DNA from: Brachypodium distachyon
Taxonomy: Eukaryota; Streptophyta; Magnoliopsida; Poales; Poaceae
NCBI RefSeq assembly: GCF_000005505.3
Contig: NC_016131.3
Location: 30,371,001-30,435,000, forward strand
Length of the DNA: 64,000 nucleotides
Reading direction: 5' to 3'
Shown here: piece after piece, positions 33,788 through 44,340 of the stretch
How the letters are laid out: each line of letters starts with the position of its first letter
Numbering within the stretch: position 1 is the first letter of the stretch
Position numbers and translations under genes: made by a program
The notes under the pieces: model-generated
The model's database searches: none
What the model was told of the DNA's origin: nothing
The model's input: only the letters and a program-made list of their open reading frames with translations

Positions 33788-34965
33788 TTGGACAGTTCAC
33801 CGGCCGCGAAGTTATCCTTGCGCTTGATGTGCTCGAATCGCAAACCCTTGAACTTGAGTTCTAACTTGCGGACTTCATCCACGTACGCTGCCGTCTGCGG
33901 GCGGTCGTAGTCCTTGTTAACCTGGTTGATCATGAGTTGGGAATCTCCGCGGACAACCAGGCGCTTAATATCGAGGGCGATTGCCATCCGCAACCCGGCG
34001 AGCAACCCCTCGTACTCAGCCATGTTGTTGGTGGAGTTGGGGAAGTCGAGTTGGATGGCGAATTTCAACTGGTCTCCCGTGGGTGACTCGATGACTACTC
34101 TGGCGCCAGCCCCCTGCAGGCTGAACGCGCCGTCGAAGTACATGACCCAGTGGCCTTCGTCCAGCCTGCCGGGCAGGCTGGTCTCCGGTTCCTCTTCTTC
34201 TATGCCTGTCGAGGTCCCCTCTGCAACGAAATCGGCCAGAGCGGCACTCTTGATACTCTTGGTGTTCGTGAAGTGCCGATCAAACTCCGACAACTCCATC
34301 CTCCACTTGGCCACCCTCCCGGTGGCTTCACGGTTGGTGAGGGCCCGCTCGAGGCGGAACCCTGACACCACCGTGATGCGGTGCGCCTGGAAGTAATGGC
34401 GCAGCTTGCGGGATGCAAGCAGAATCCCCAGCAAGAGCTTCTGCACTTGCGGGTACCGTACGCGGGCATCGCGCAACACCGTGCTGACGAAGTACACAGG
34501 GTGCTGCATGAGCCGCTTGCGTGGTATCGGCGCCGCCGGCTCGATGGCAGTTCCCGGGCCCGAGGCGGTTGCCGGGGCTGGCTCAGCCCCCTGCCCCGCA
34601 ACCCCAGCCCCCGGGAGATCTTCTTCTCTCTCGGCAACAAGTACCGAGCTGACCACTTGGTCAGTCGCTGCTAGGTAGAGTAGCAGCGGCTCGCCCGGCT
34701 TGGGGGCGACGAGGATCGGTGGCGATTTCAGGTACTGCTTCAGGTCCTAGAACGCCGCCTCGGCCTCGAGGGTCCAGTCGATTGGGCCCTTCTTCTTCAT
34801 TACCTTGAAGAAAGGTAAGGCGCGTTCGCCCAGCCTTGAAATGAAACGCCCCAGCGCAGCAACACAGCCGTTGAGGCGCTGGACGTCCTTCACCCTGCGG
34901 GGAGCCTCCATCTTCTCGATAGCTTCTATCTTCTTTGGGTTGGCTTGAATCCCCCTGTGTGAAAC
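33788..34965 (-). pseudogene. pol: RNase H and second RNase H of the second Tat element
   Basis: The first RNase H begins after the connection (FLVSHRGI-like, 34965 down) with [20 protein letters not shown] and [19 protein letters not shown]. The second, archaeal-like RNase H follows: [52 protein letters not shown]. The D, E and D of the active site are kept. A TAG at 34747-34749 replaces Q in the conserved AFQDLK. From 34656 the open frame runs through into the integrase linker near 33664. Confidence 0.88.
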
Positions 34966-35700
34966 CTAGAAGCCCAGAAGCTGCCCCGAGTCTACACTGA
35001 AAGTGCATTTTTCATGGTTCAACTTGAGCTTGATCCTGCGGAGGTTATCGAACGTCTCCCGCAAGTCATCAATAAGCGAGTCCCCGCGCTTTGACTTGAT
35101 GACGATATCATCCATGTAGGCCTCAACGTTCCGGCCTAGCTGGGGTCCCAAACACTCACGTAAGGCACGCTGGAATGTTGAGCCCGCGTTCTTCAACCCG
35201 GAAGGCATGCACGTGTAACAGTAGCAGCCAACCGGGATGATGAACGCCATTTTCTCCTCGTCCTCGACTGCCATCTTAATCTGATGGTAGCCGGAAAAAG
35301 CATCCAAAAAACACAACAAATCGCAATCGGCAGTGGAATCTACTATTTGATCAATGCGGGGTACAGGGAAAGGGTCTTTAGGGCATGCACGATTGAGATC
35401 AGTAAAATCTACACACATGCGCAGTTTGTTTTCCCGCTTGGGTACTACAACTGTGTTTGCTAACCAAGTGGGGTACAGTACTTTCCTGATAGCCCCCGCA
35501 GCCTTTAGCTTGTCCACTTCTTGCTTGATGAAGTCTTTGCGCTCCTGTGCTTGCCGGTGGACCTTCTGCTTGACAGGGCGGGCGTCTGGACGCACCGCAA
35601 GTCGATGCTCGATCACCTCCCTAGGGACTCCGGGAAGATCCGATGGTTCCCAAGCGAACACGTCGGCGTTCTCCCGGAGGAAAGTGATGAGGGTGCTTTC
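34966..35700 (-). pseudogene. pol: Reverse transcriptase of the second Tat element
   Basis: Conserved blocks run in order: FAWEPSDLPGVPREVIEH, KLRMCVDFTDLNRACPKD, CFLDAFSGYHQI, and the catalytic YMDDIVIKSK box with both aspartates. The frame ends at TAG 34966-34968, just after QLLGF, in the middle of the conserved LLGFLVS block. It is bounded upstream by the TAG at 35701-35703 in the protease linker. Catalytic residues are intact but full-length translation is blocked. Confidence 0.9.
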
Positions 35701-38434
35701 CTATTTGGCATCGAGGTTCGCACCGATGGTGATAGTGCACTCCTCGTTGTCGGCTTGGAGGGGCAGCTTCTTCACCTTGGCGGCCTCCTCCTTGAGCTTC
35801 TGGCCCTTGCCGGGGTGTGAGCTTGAGCTTGTGCTTCCCCCGGCAAGTTGCTGCGGGGTGACACGAGCCTTCTTTGCTACGGGGTGATCGCCCGGCAGGA
35901 AGCCTTCGCTTTCGGCGATGCCTTCGTCACCGGAATCGGCTGCGGGGGCGGCCTTGACGACCTCGCAAACACACCAAGCCACATCCTTGAGATCGCACTT
36001 GATGGAGAGGACTCCGTACGTGGACGCATCATCATCACGCCATAGGCGCAATGGGTTGCCGCCATGAACTTGATTAGCACCGGCCGACCAAGGATCCCGT
36101 TGTACGGCAACGAGGTGTGAGCCACATCAAACATGAGGTGCTCAGTTCTAAACGCTTCCCGGGACCCGAAGGTAACCGGCAGCGTGATGCGCCCCAGGGG
36201 GCGCACGATCCCGGAGTTCACTCCCCGGAACGGGTCGGTGGGCTTCATCTGCTCCAGCGGCAGCTGAAGCTTCTCCACCAACCTGGCAGACAAGAGGTTT
36301 AACCCCGCTCCGTTGTCCACCAGAACCTTGGTCACCGTCATGTTGTTGATGATCGGTGAGACCACGAAGGGCAGAACCCCTGACCCCAGCTGCCGGGCTG
36401 GGTGATCGTCAGAGTTGAAGGTGATCGGCACGTGCGACCACTTCAACGGTTGCTGCATCTTCATGACCGGCAACAGCGCACACACCTCCCGGGTGAGGCA
36501 CTTTACCGCGCTATAGGATGGGAGAACATAAGCTCCCCTATGGATGCAGGCGACGTCACGGGGCTCTTGGAAGCCGGGCTTGTCGCCCTCGCTGTAATCG
36601 GACTCGCGCTGCTCCTCGGCACGAGCCTTGTCTCGTCCCCGGGGAGGTCGCTCCCTGCCGGCGCAGGCTTGGCCTCGACCCTCCTGGGCTTCTTCTCTGC
36701 CGGCATCTCCGCCGGCAGGCTTCGCTCCAGCTCTGGGGTCATTCGGGCAGTCGCGGGAGAGATGCCCGATATCCCCGCAGTTGAAACAGGCGCCGGCTGC
36801 TCGGCGCTGCTCGCGCCTCTGCTTGATACCCTGCAGGATGCGGCAATCTTGCGCGTCATGGGTGGCGTTGGCGTGGATGGGGCAGCGGAGCGCGTCGCCC
36901 GGTTTGCCACCAGACCCGCCAGCGGACGAGGCCTTTTTCGCAGGCCTCGAGGTAGCCCCCGGTTCCGCGGCAAGCACTTGCTTCCCGCCGCGCTTCCGGG
37001 AGCCCTTCTTCTGCGAGCCCTCAGCGGGACTCGCGGCAGCCTTAGCTGCAAGTTCGGGCGCCAAGCGCCCCTCCTCGGCCATGGCACACTTGTGCACCAA
37101 GGCGTAGAGCTCATGAGTCATCTGGATCCGGTGCGTACTCAGCTTCTCACGCATCTTGGGGTCACGGACGTTGATGGCGAAGGTGTTGATGATGGCGGCA
37201 GCCTCCGCCTTAGGAATGGAGTAGGAGAGACTGGAGAAGTGGTTGATGAAGCTCCGCAACGTCTCTCTTGGCTTCTGCACCACGGTGTGCAGCTCCGCCA
37301 TGGTTCCTGGGCGCTTGTAGCCGCCCTGGAACGCACTAACAAAATGCCCGCGCAAGTCATCCCACGAAGAGATGGATCCCACCGGCAAGTTGAGCAACCA
37401 GGTCCTCGCCAATCCTTTTAGGACAATGGGGAACCAGTTGGCCCTAACTTTCTCGTCGGCACCCACGGCGTTCATGCCCAACGAGTAGGTTAGGAGGAAA
37501 TCCTTAGGGTTCATGGTCCTGTCATACATCCCGAGCATTGGCAGGGCTCGGAACTTGCGGGGCCACTCCACCTGCCGCTGTTCACGGGTGAACGCGGGGA
37601 AACCGTCGTCAGCCCCCCGGAGCGTTTCGCCTTGGCCTCCGGGGTGCGCGCGGTCACGTGCAAGTCGGCGACGCCGCTCAAGGCGCTCGCGCAGATCCTC
37701 CTGCTGACGTGCGTTGAGTATCCCCTGCACGTCCGCAGGCAGGACTGTTGATGACGAGTCGACGGAGTCGGCGCCGGGCTCCCCGCCCGTGCGACGGCTT
37801 TCGCCGGGCACCCCATGCTCCGGCTAGGGGTTAGGGCCTGCACCAGGCCCTGCGACCAGGTCGGTGTCAACCCTAGACTGGCCGCGCGATCCTCGTGATC
37901 GGCGGTTGGCTGCAGCGAGGAGGGCGGCGAGCTCCGCCGTCCACGCCTCGTGCGCCGGTGTTCCCTGCGGCGGCTCATAGCGCGTGATGGCCTGAGTCGC
38001 CACAAGGGCTTCTGACCTGGTTCGGACAGGAGGCACCACGTGCTCCTGCCCGACGCTGCCATCCAGGACGGCTCCGATGCCTTGCGGACAATCCCGCGAG
38101 CCGGAGGGAGTTGCTTGGGACGCAACAGAAAGATGCTGAGATGGACGCGGCCCGTCGTTGGCCCGCGGCTGCTCGTCGTGCGGCTCACGAGCACGAGCGA
38201 CGACCCGGCTATGACTGGGCCCAGCACTAGGCTGCGGGGCAAGCCTCGGCCGGTCTCCAACGGAGTGCGGCGGAGGCGGAGGAAGTACCACCTCCTGCTG
38301 CTGCTGTTGCTGCACCCGGGCAGGCTCAGGGTTCTCCTGATCTGCGACGTGCGCTGCACATCGTGTGACCGCGTGTGCACCGCTGGGGCACCACACGGAT
38401 CGATCCGAGAGTCGCCAGCCCGCTTAGGAGGCAT
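35701..38434 (-). pseudogene. gag: gag and protease of the second Tat element
   Basis: The main open frame (37811-35877, 644 codons) contains the Retrotrans_gag core (RTWLLNLPVGSISSWDDL, GYKRPGTMAEL) and a CCHC zinc knuckle, CFNCGDIGHLSRDC. The aspartic protease follows (VLVDNGAGLNLL, then GILGRPVLIKF). A frameshift near 36040 throws the end of the protease out of frame; the linker continues as VLSIKCDLKDVAWCVCEVV in the next frame down to TAG 35701. In the N-terminal direction a single TAG at 37824-37826 separates a further in-frame stretch reaching 38396. A start MPPKRAG at 38434 is in another frame. Confidence 0.88.
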
Positions 38435-38520
38435 AGCGACGAATACTGTCGTCGGAGAAGACGAAGCTGATGTAGCTGTAGACGATTGCGCCGGCGGTCA
38501 CCGGCGAGCTCTCCGCACGC

Positions 38521-38540
38521 GCCCCCTGCCTGGTGCGCCA
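38521..38540 (-). other. Primer-binding site of the second Tat element
   Basis: Immediately inside the 5' LTR, after the two bases TC, the element strand reads TGGCGCACCAGGCAGGGGGC. This is a TGGCGC-type primer-binding site usual for Tat elements. Confidence 0.7.
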
Positions 38541-38542
38541 GA

Positions 38543-39128
38543 TGTCGTAGCCCGGGGCTTAGACACCTGGGATGCTAGGCACCCCTTTTAGGTTCGGCAG
38601 TGGGCGTTGGGGATCGCTCCGGCGATCGTCAGCGAGACCAATGACGAGCGTTGCAATGCACAAGTCGGTTTACCCAAGTTAGGGCCACCCGGAGGTGTAA
38701 AACCCTACGTCCTGCTTCTGAGTGTGTATTAACCAATGAACAACTGTTTACAAGTTGCCGAGGGAGTACCCGGGCGCTCTCTTCCTTTCTGCTCAGTGAC
38801 TACTTGCTACTTCTGGACTAAATCTCTAGGGATCGTAACCTCAACTCGAGTCTAACCTTAGGAAAGTCAGGACCGACCCCTTTGACCGGTGGCGCTGGTC
38901 CTCCTTTTATACTCAAGGGGATACCACAGGTGTCTCGGTCTCCATGGGGACGCGCCTCAGGACACGCTCCGAACGAAGACCCAAGGCAGCTTGCCTTTGC
39001 GGTGCTGGCGTGCATGCACGGTAAAACGCACGGTAGCTAGGGCCATACGTGCCCTAGATTCACCGCGGGCTACACACTATAGGTTGACTAGACAGGAAAC
39101 ACCACCCTGTCTGAGCATTTATTGCTCG
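38543..39128 (-). repeat. 5' LTR of the second Tat element
   Basis: Matches 27057-27643 along its length with one single-base gap and about 22 substitutions. The outer end reads CG where the 3' LTR has CA, so the terminal dinucleotide is mutated or the boundary has been reworked. Confidence 0.9.
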
Positions 39129-39821
39129 GCTTGTGCCACACTCCACGCTCCGACCAGCCCTGTACAAAAAGAGCCTGCTGGATGGCCACGTGGCGCCGAT
39201 ACTCTACCCGTACTGGGCACCGGCCCTGTTGTAAGCGCCTGCACTAGGGATCACCTTCCCCGGCAAGTGAGCTTCCCGGGGGGTGTCCTGACGAGGATTC
39301 ACGCTGTCATCCGAGGTAGCCCCTGCAGCCCGACTAGTTCTGCTCCAGGGCAACCCCCTTTCCAGGCTCTTGTCGGGCTGGTAGCTTCCCGGGCAGCTCT
39401 CACTGTGCTGCCCAGGGTGCCGTCCTTGCGGGGAGCGAGCGAGGCGACCCACGCGTTGGGCAATGGTGGTACCCCGGGTGCCACTGGTGCAACAAAAGCC
39501 CACGGGAACGGTCTGCTGGACTTGGTGGGCCGGGAACTTGGCCCAGACGCTGGCGAAGTCTGGAACAGAACGCGGTAGCGTGCGAACTTTTTTTTTAACG
39601 GGCGTTGGCGAAGTCGCGGGAACTGGACCGTTTGATATCGCTGGATCGATGGCGCAGGGAAAATGGTGACGTGGAGGCACGAGGAGACAGGAAAATCAGG
39701 TGGTAGGGTTCCCTCTCTTAGATATAGAGGATTAGGGATTCGGCCAAGGAAGAAGGAGCCTTCTTTGCAATTTCCCCCCCTAGAATAACTACTGCCAAAA
39801 TGCCCTTGCACGGCCCGCCTA
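39129..39821. other. Right flank of the Tat element inside the island
   Basis: The first ~450 bp are GC-rich and rich in CCGG and CCCGGG motifs, much like Tat internal DNA. The part from 39600 on includes a run of T (about 39589-39597). No gene or transposon family was identified. It does not extend the gene fragment on the left of the element in any obvious way. Confidence 0.35.
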
Positions 39822-39968
39822 GCCACGTTGGCGTAGAAACATAGGAATTCGTATTTTTGATCTCGCGTGTTCATACGTGCCAAGTTGTAACACTCGAATT
39901 TAGCCGTTTGCAAGTACGGTGACTAATTTGCACATACGCGCCAAGTTAATAGACTAGCGGTGCATTTA
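39822..39968 (-). repeat. Right arm of the ~146-bp inverted repeat
   Basis: Reverse-complement partner of 24538-24683. Further inside the repeats the similarity becomes patchy but may continue for some tens of bases (AAATTGCAAAG against AAATTTTGCAAAA). Confidence 0.85.
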
Positions 39969-40264
39969 CCTTTTTCTTTTATGCAAAATAATCAATGACA
40001 GTGTCAAGATTATTATCCAACACACTTTTCAATATTATGGCCGATGCAGTGCAGTGCAGGTTTGACACTGGAATTACTGTGTAGGGAACTATTTCAAGGA
40101 CCATGTAAGCTACAGCTACATCAAAGCTCCTTTTGACGACATTGCATGGGGAAGCGACTGTGCTTTCACCATACGCTAGCTTGTTGAGAAAAAGAAAAAC
40201 GCGTAGCCGGAGGAGCACATCACAAATTCACAACGTGTTGTCTGTGATAACGTATGACACCATG

Positions 40265-40385
40265 TCGTCGTGGTCAGAATTATGGTAAGGTTCCGAACTG
40301 AGCTGGTCTGGTATTTGTGGTATGATTCCATGGCTGTCCTTGTGGTCAGAATTATGGTAAGGTCCCGAAGTGAGCTAGTCAGTTG
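40265..40385. repeat. Short direct repeat, ~72-bp period
   Basis: GTGGTCAGAATTATGGTAAG with the following CCGAA-TGAGCT occurs twice about 72 bp apart, followed each time by TGGTCTGGT-TTTGTGGT. It is local and not coding. Confidence 0.6.
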
Positions 40386-40479
40386 GTCTGGTCTTTGTGG
40401 TGGAACCAACCCATCCAGGTTAAAATTTTAGACTTGACATAAGTGTCACATTTTCCTGTATTATTCTACAATTTAACCG

Positions 40480-40662
40480 GCGCTATTCTTTCAGTGGTAG
40501 GTGATGTATCCGTCAACAACGAGAGGCCAACGATGACTTCGTCAATCTCTCAAGAACTGCCAGCTCAATCTTTCGGAGGTGTGCGTGTGTGCGTTCATAT
40601 GGGTGACCGTACGCGCGTGTTGTGAGCGTCTATGTTTATATTGTGTTCTAAAAAAAAAGAAT
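40480..40662 (+). mobile_element. Possible 3' end of a non-LTR retroposon (SINE or LINE)
   Basis: The sequence TCTCAAGAACTGCCAGCTCA, then a GTGTGTGCGTTCATATGGGT stretch and an A-run at about 40651-40659, resembles the tail of grass non-LTR retroposons. The motif AGAATTATGGTAAGGT that occurs at 40276 and 40348 reappears right after the A-run as AGAATTATAGTAAGGT, so the element may have inserted into this local repeat. No coding part is present. Confidence 0.35.
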
Positions 40663-42688
40663 TATAGTAAGGTCTCGCCGGACTAGAAATTTCAAATACT
40701 GTTTTGGCAGCATACAATTTTTGCTTCTCAAACGAGGTTATATTGTGCTTGTGTTGATTTTCTGTGGATATGGAAGATATTTTGAGATCTGTGGGCACAG
40801 CTCATCGACAACATGTATACCACATACTCCCTCGCAATCTATATAAACCCACGTCATTTATTTCATGACGGACCGAGTACATGTTTTTTCATGTCTCGAT
40901 TTTCTAAATTTTGTCGAATCTTGCAGCTCTAAAATTAACATCCAGTAGTCTTTTTCTGAAACAGAACACCCCCAACCATATTCACTTTCAAGTCACCCAC
41001 GTATTATAGACTAATGGTTTTCTGTCAAAAAATTATGGTTCACAACGCAAGAACTAAAAATTGCATATCAAAAGGGTAAAATTTTAGGCTCAATAGTTTG
41101 CAAATTTAGGAGACCAAGGTTTTCAAAAAAAGTTAGTTAACTGAGATCTAGCAAAGCCCTAGTTTTTCCCTGAACAGTATTGTGAAATTCCTCCATTTCG
41201 TCAGTAAACTACATGGAATGACATAGCCACAGAATTAAGGATAATATTGCGACACGGAAGAAAATATGTTAACATTTAGAAACAAAGTAGCTGAAATAAC
41301 TTTAACCAATGTCACAAAGCACTGGACATGTTTGCATATAACATGTGTTTTGCTTGAGCACAGTTATCTGCAGTTACTCCTTGCATATACCTTTTTTTCT
41401 CCGCAGAGAGTCTTATCACATTACCAGTCTTATTGTACTACCAGTTACCTCCCTCCCTGATTTAGAAACTCATGGCATAGTCATCTATCATCTGAGGACT
41501 CCAGGTCCAGAGCTCGTCACCAATGGCAAACTGGTTCACAGGATCATCTGCCGGAGCATCTCCCATGGCGGATTCCTGAACCACTCCAGCGGCGGATTCT
41601 TGAACCGTCAGCACCGGAGCATCTCCAACAACGGATCCTTGAACCATCGGTATCAGAGCATCTCCAACGGTGGATTCTTGAACCAACCTTGCATCAACCA
41701 GGCCTGCCGACTGAAGCGGATGGTTCCATGCATTCTCTACCTGGAGCAGATCATCTGGCCCAAGGTCTTGCTGCTCTTGTCCTTCCAATTGGCTCCTCCC
41801 AAATGTCTCCAGTTCGCTGCCACAAAGAGGATCAGATGCAGACGGCATCTTTTCTGTAGTTGAGTAGTTGTTTTCTGTGCCATCAAGCAGGGCATTGCTC
41901 ACCAGATCCCCCACATCATCAGCGCCTGTGGTTGTGGCATACACCTCGTTCACAGGATCTTTTTGAAGAGTAAAGCTCTCCATGTTGCCTGCAGCTTCAG
42001 TATAGCTGTTCTCTTTCAGTTGATGGAGCAGACTTGTTACTGGCGTGCAATAACCCTTCTGTACAGCAGCATATGGGGCTGTATTTTCAATGCTAGCTTT
42101 GCTCGGCATTGGCAACACCGCCTGTTTGTATGGCAAGAAAAGCCCTTTCGGCTCGTAACTATCCCACACGGACTTATTACGATCCTGCAGGCTCATACTG
42201 TACCTATCCCACACAGATGTGCGTGTGTTAGTATTGGAAACTTCTGCTCTCACTGAACTTCTCTCCACTTGGGCCCTGATAGCTGGGGCAACTCCAGGTG
42301 TGACCTTCATCTGGGTGGTTGTCAGATGATTATTAGATTTAGTCCTGGTTGCACCATATGCCGATGTAATCACATCGGCTACTAGTTTCATGTTGGCCTC
42401 CTGCTGCTGATCCTGTTCTTGCTTTAACTTCTGCCGATGTTTCTGCATCACATTACGGAACAGAACATTCAGGATAGCCACGATACAGAAAGTAAAACTA
42501 AAACAAAAAAATTGTAGCACTTTAGCATAACAATGATATAATTGAATAAACTTGAAACACAGCCATTATGTGTTGCTGTTGTGATATTACATAAGCACCT
42601 GGTTTTATATTAGATGCACATCACTAAATCAGTAAGCCTCCAATTTAACAGGTGAGGGAGAAAACTCCAATAAAGTGATACACTATTA

Positions 42689-43006
42689 CAGCCCGTTTGG
42701 CAACCATCGTTTCATTTCATTTGATAGAAATGAAATGAAATCCAATTTTTGATAGAATTTCATTTAGTTGAATTTGAATTCCTTGTTGAAAAATCATGTT
42801 TGTCTACTACATGGATTTGTAGAGTGAGAGACAATTCCAGAGAAATGATGGCGTTTGGAAAAGAATTCGGGTTAGTTATAGTGCAATTCCATGGAATTTG
42901 AGATTAAATTCCTGTGGGCAATTCCGTGCCAACCAAACAAGATCGTTTCTTGAATTCAAAATGAATTCCAGAATTCTAGACCCAAATGAAGGGTGCCAAC
43001 GAGCTG
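42689..43006. mobile_element. Tourist-like MITE, private to copy A
   Basis: A 318-bp element with ends CAGCCCGTTTGGCAACC and GGTGCCAACGAGCTG, flanked by TTA on both sides. Copy B has the uninterrupted site (CACTATTAGAGTATTAG near 51830), which proves insertion and defines the TTA duplication. Confidence 0.88.
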
Positions 43007-44340
43007 TTAGTGTATTAGTTTAAAAGATCCCAAGAAATTCCCAGAAACATAGAAAAATACCTTAATCCATCTAATTAATAATGCCTTAGATAGTTGGATT
43101 ATTCATGACTTAGGACAACTTGCTAACATGTCAAATGCCTTTCCTGTTTCCAATTGCGAGTTGGTGATTTTTCTCTTTCTGTAACAAACTCTACTCCTGA
43201 AGTTGCATGTATTAGAAATTTCACATCCGATATCTAGAGCCCCAAGGGTGAAGCTACAAAATCAAACCATTGGGTTCAATTCTTTATACCAGCTCCGCTA
43301 CTGGAGATCGCCGTAACAAAATCATACCAAAAGAAAGATTAGATTAATGAAGAATTTAATTATTCCATTAATGGGTTCATTTGAACCCAATGGCTATATA
43401 CCAGCTACGCCACTGTAGAGTCCCTTAACAAAACTTAACCTCCATGTCATGCAAATACAGTGAATACAGACTCACGCATGACGCATCCATGTATGATAAG
43501 GCAGTAGTCTTAATCTTTGTCTTCAGCATATTCAAATATATATAAATATATTTAATACAAAATGTAACAGTTCCAACAATAAAAAGTAAGGTGTTTTTTT
43601 TTCTTTCTCGCTAGTAACAAAATAATAATAATTAACTACTTTGATGTTGCCATTATGTGCTTGTCATTTCTTTTCCTTTTGGTCGATTTCCGTCTCTTAG
43701 TGAATACATGCGTAATGAGTTGAGAAAAAAAAAAGGACCCTTTTGCATCTAAGATCAATTTATTTTGTCACTTTGTGCTGCAGGCAGTGTAACGCAGAGT
43801 CGCAGATACCCATTTTCCAAACATATTTGCCAAACCAAAACTCCGAATCCGTGTCGGACTCTGGAGTGTTATTTGAGTAGCACTGGCTGCTGGTACGTAA
43901 CGTGGCAAGTTTGAACCGGTGGCAAGGTGGTACAGCAGCGGTTGCCTATAGCTGCAACTTCAGAATCAGTGCGATGATGGGGATCAATTGATGACCACCA
44001 GGAGCGGATCTCTTACATAGCTGGTTCTGCTATATAAGTTTAGGCAAAAAGAAGCCACAGAGTTTACGTTTGGTTCATTACATGTATATATGCAAGTAAG
44101 GTAAGTTGGTAACTTTCATCTAAACCAATTTAATGTCTGGTTCATTACAGTATATGTATAAGTAGGTAATTTCCATCTAAAAATTATACGTGCAGGGGAT
44201 GGGGAGAGGGGTGATCAGGCTCTGTGCTACCATTTCTAAACATTGTGTTACTACTTAAGTATGATCATATATTTAAACATTGTGTCACCTTTTTCTCTAT
44301 GAAAAGACTAGTTAACAAAAATGTATGTATCAATGTACCA
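43007..44340. other. Copy A sequence between the MITE and exon 3
   Basis: Intronic remains that align with copy B (about 51835-53590), without coding content. The GARP exons should follow here but are absent. Confidence 0.5.

Larger units (their letters stand above)
27057..39128 (-). mobile_element. Tat-lineage Ty3/gypsy LTR retrotransposon with an antisense gene
   Basis: The 12.1-kb element has both LTRs (27057-27643 and 38543-39128). Reading right to left it holds a primer-binding site, gag with a zinc knuckle, protease, reverse transcriptase, two RNase H domains, integrase, a non-coding region with tandem repeats, and a gene on the opposite strand ending at the 3' LTR. This is the layout of Tat elements such as RIRE2 and Grande. 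Pol carries several nonsense codons and a frameshift. The LTRs differ at about 23 positions by eye, roughly 4 percent. The 5 bp left of the element (aaagc) do not match the 5 bp to the right (gcttg), so no target duplication is evident. Confidence 0.93.
24538..39968. mobile_element. Inverted-repeat-bounded island, possibly a Pack-MULE split by a Tat element
   Basis: The interval is bounded by an inverted repeat of about 146 bp (24538-24683 and 39822-39968). Long inverted ends enclosing fragments of unrelated genes are typical of Mutator-like Pack-MULEs. If the Tat element (27057-39128) is taken out, the interior is about 3.4 kb, a normal Pack-MULE size. The interior fragments are GC-rich and out of frame. 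I could not find a 9-bp target duplication at the outer ends and no MULE transposase is present, so the class assignment is inference. Confidence 0.5.

Noticed and set aside
36402..37421. 339-codon plus-strand open frame
   Set aside because: It lies exactly opposite the gag zinc-knuckle and protease frame of the second Tat element, and its translation shows no domain.
40820..40876. Possible Stowaway element (TACTCCCTCGCAATC ... GACGGACCGAGTA)
   Set aside because: Ends are too short and mismatched, and the interior is only ~30 bp. It could be a worn fragment but cannot be supported.
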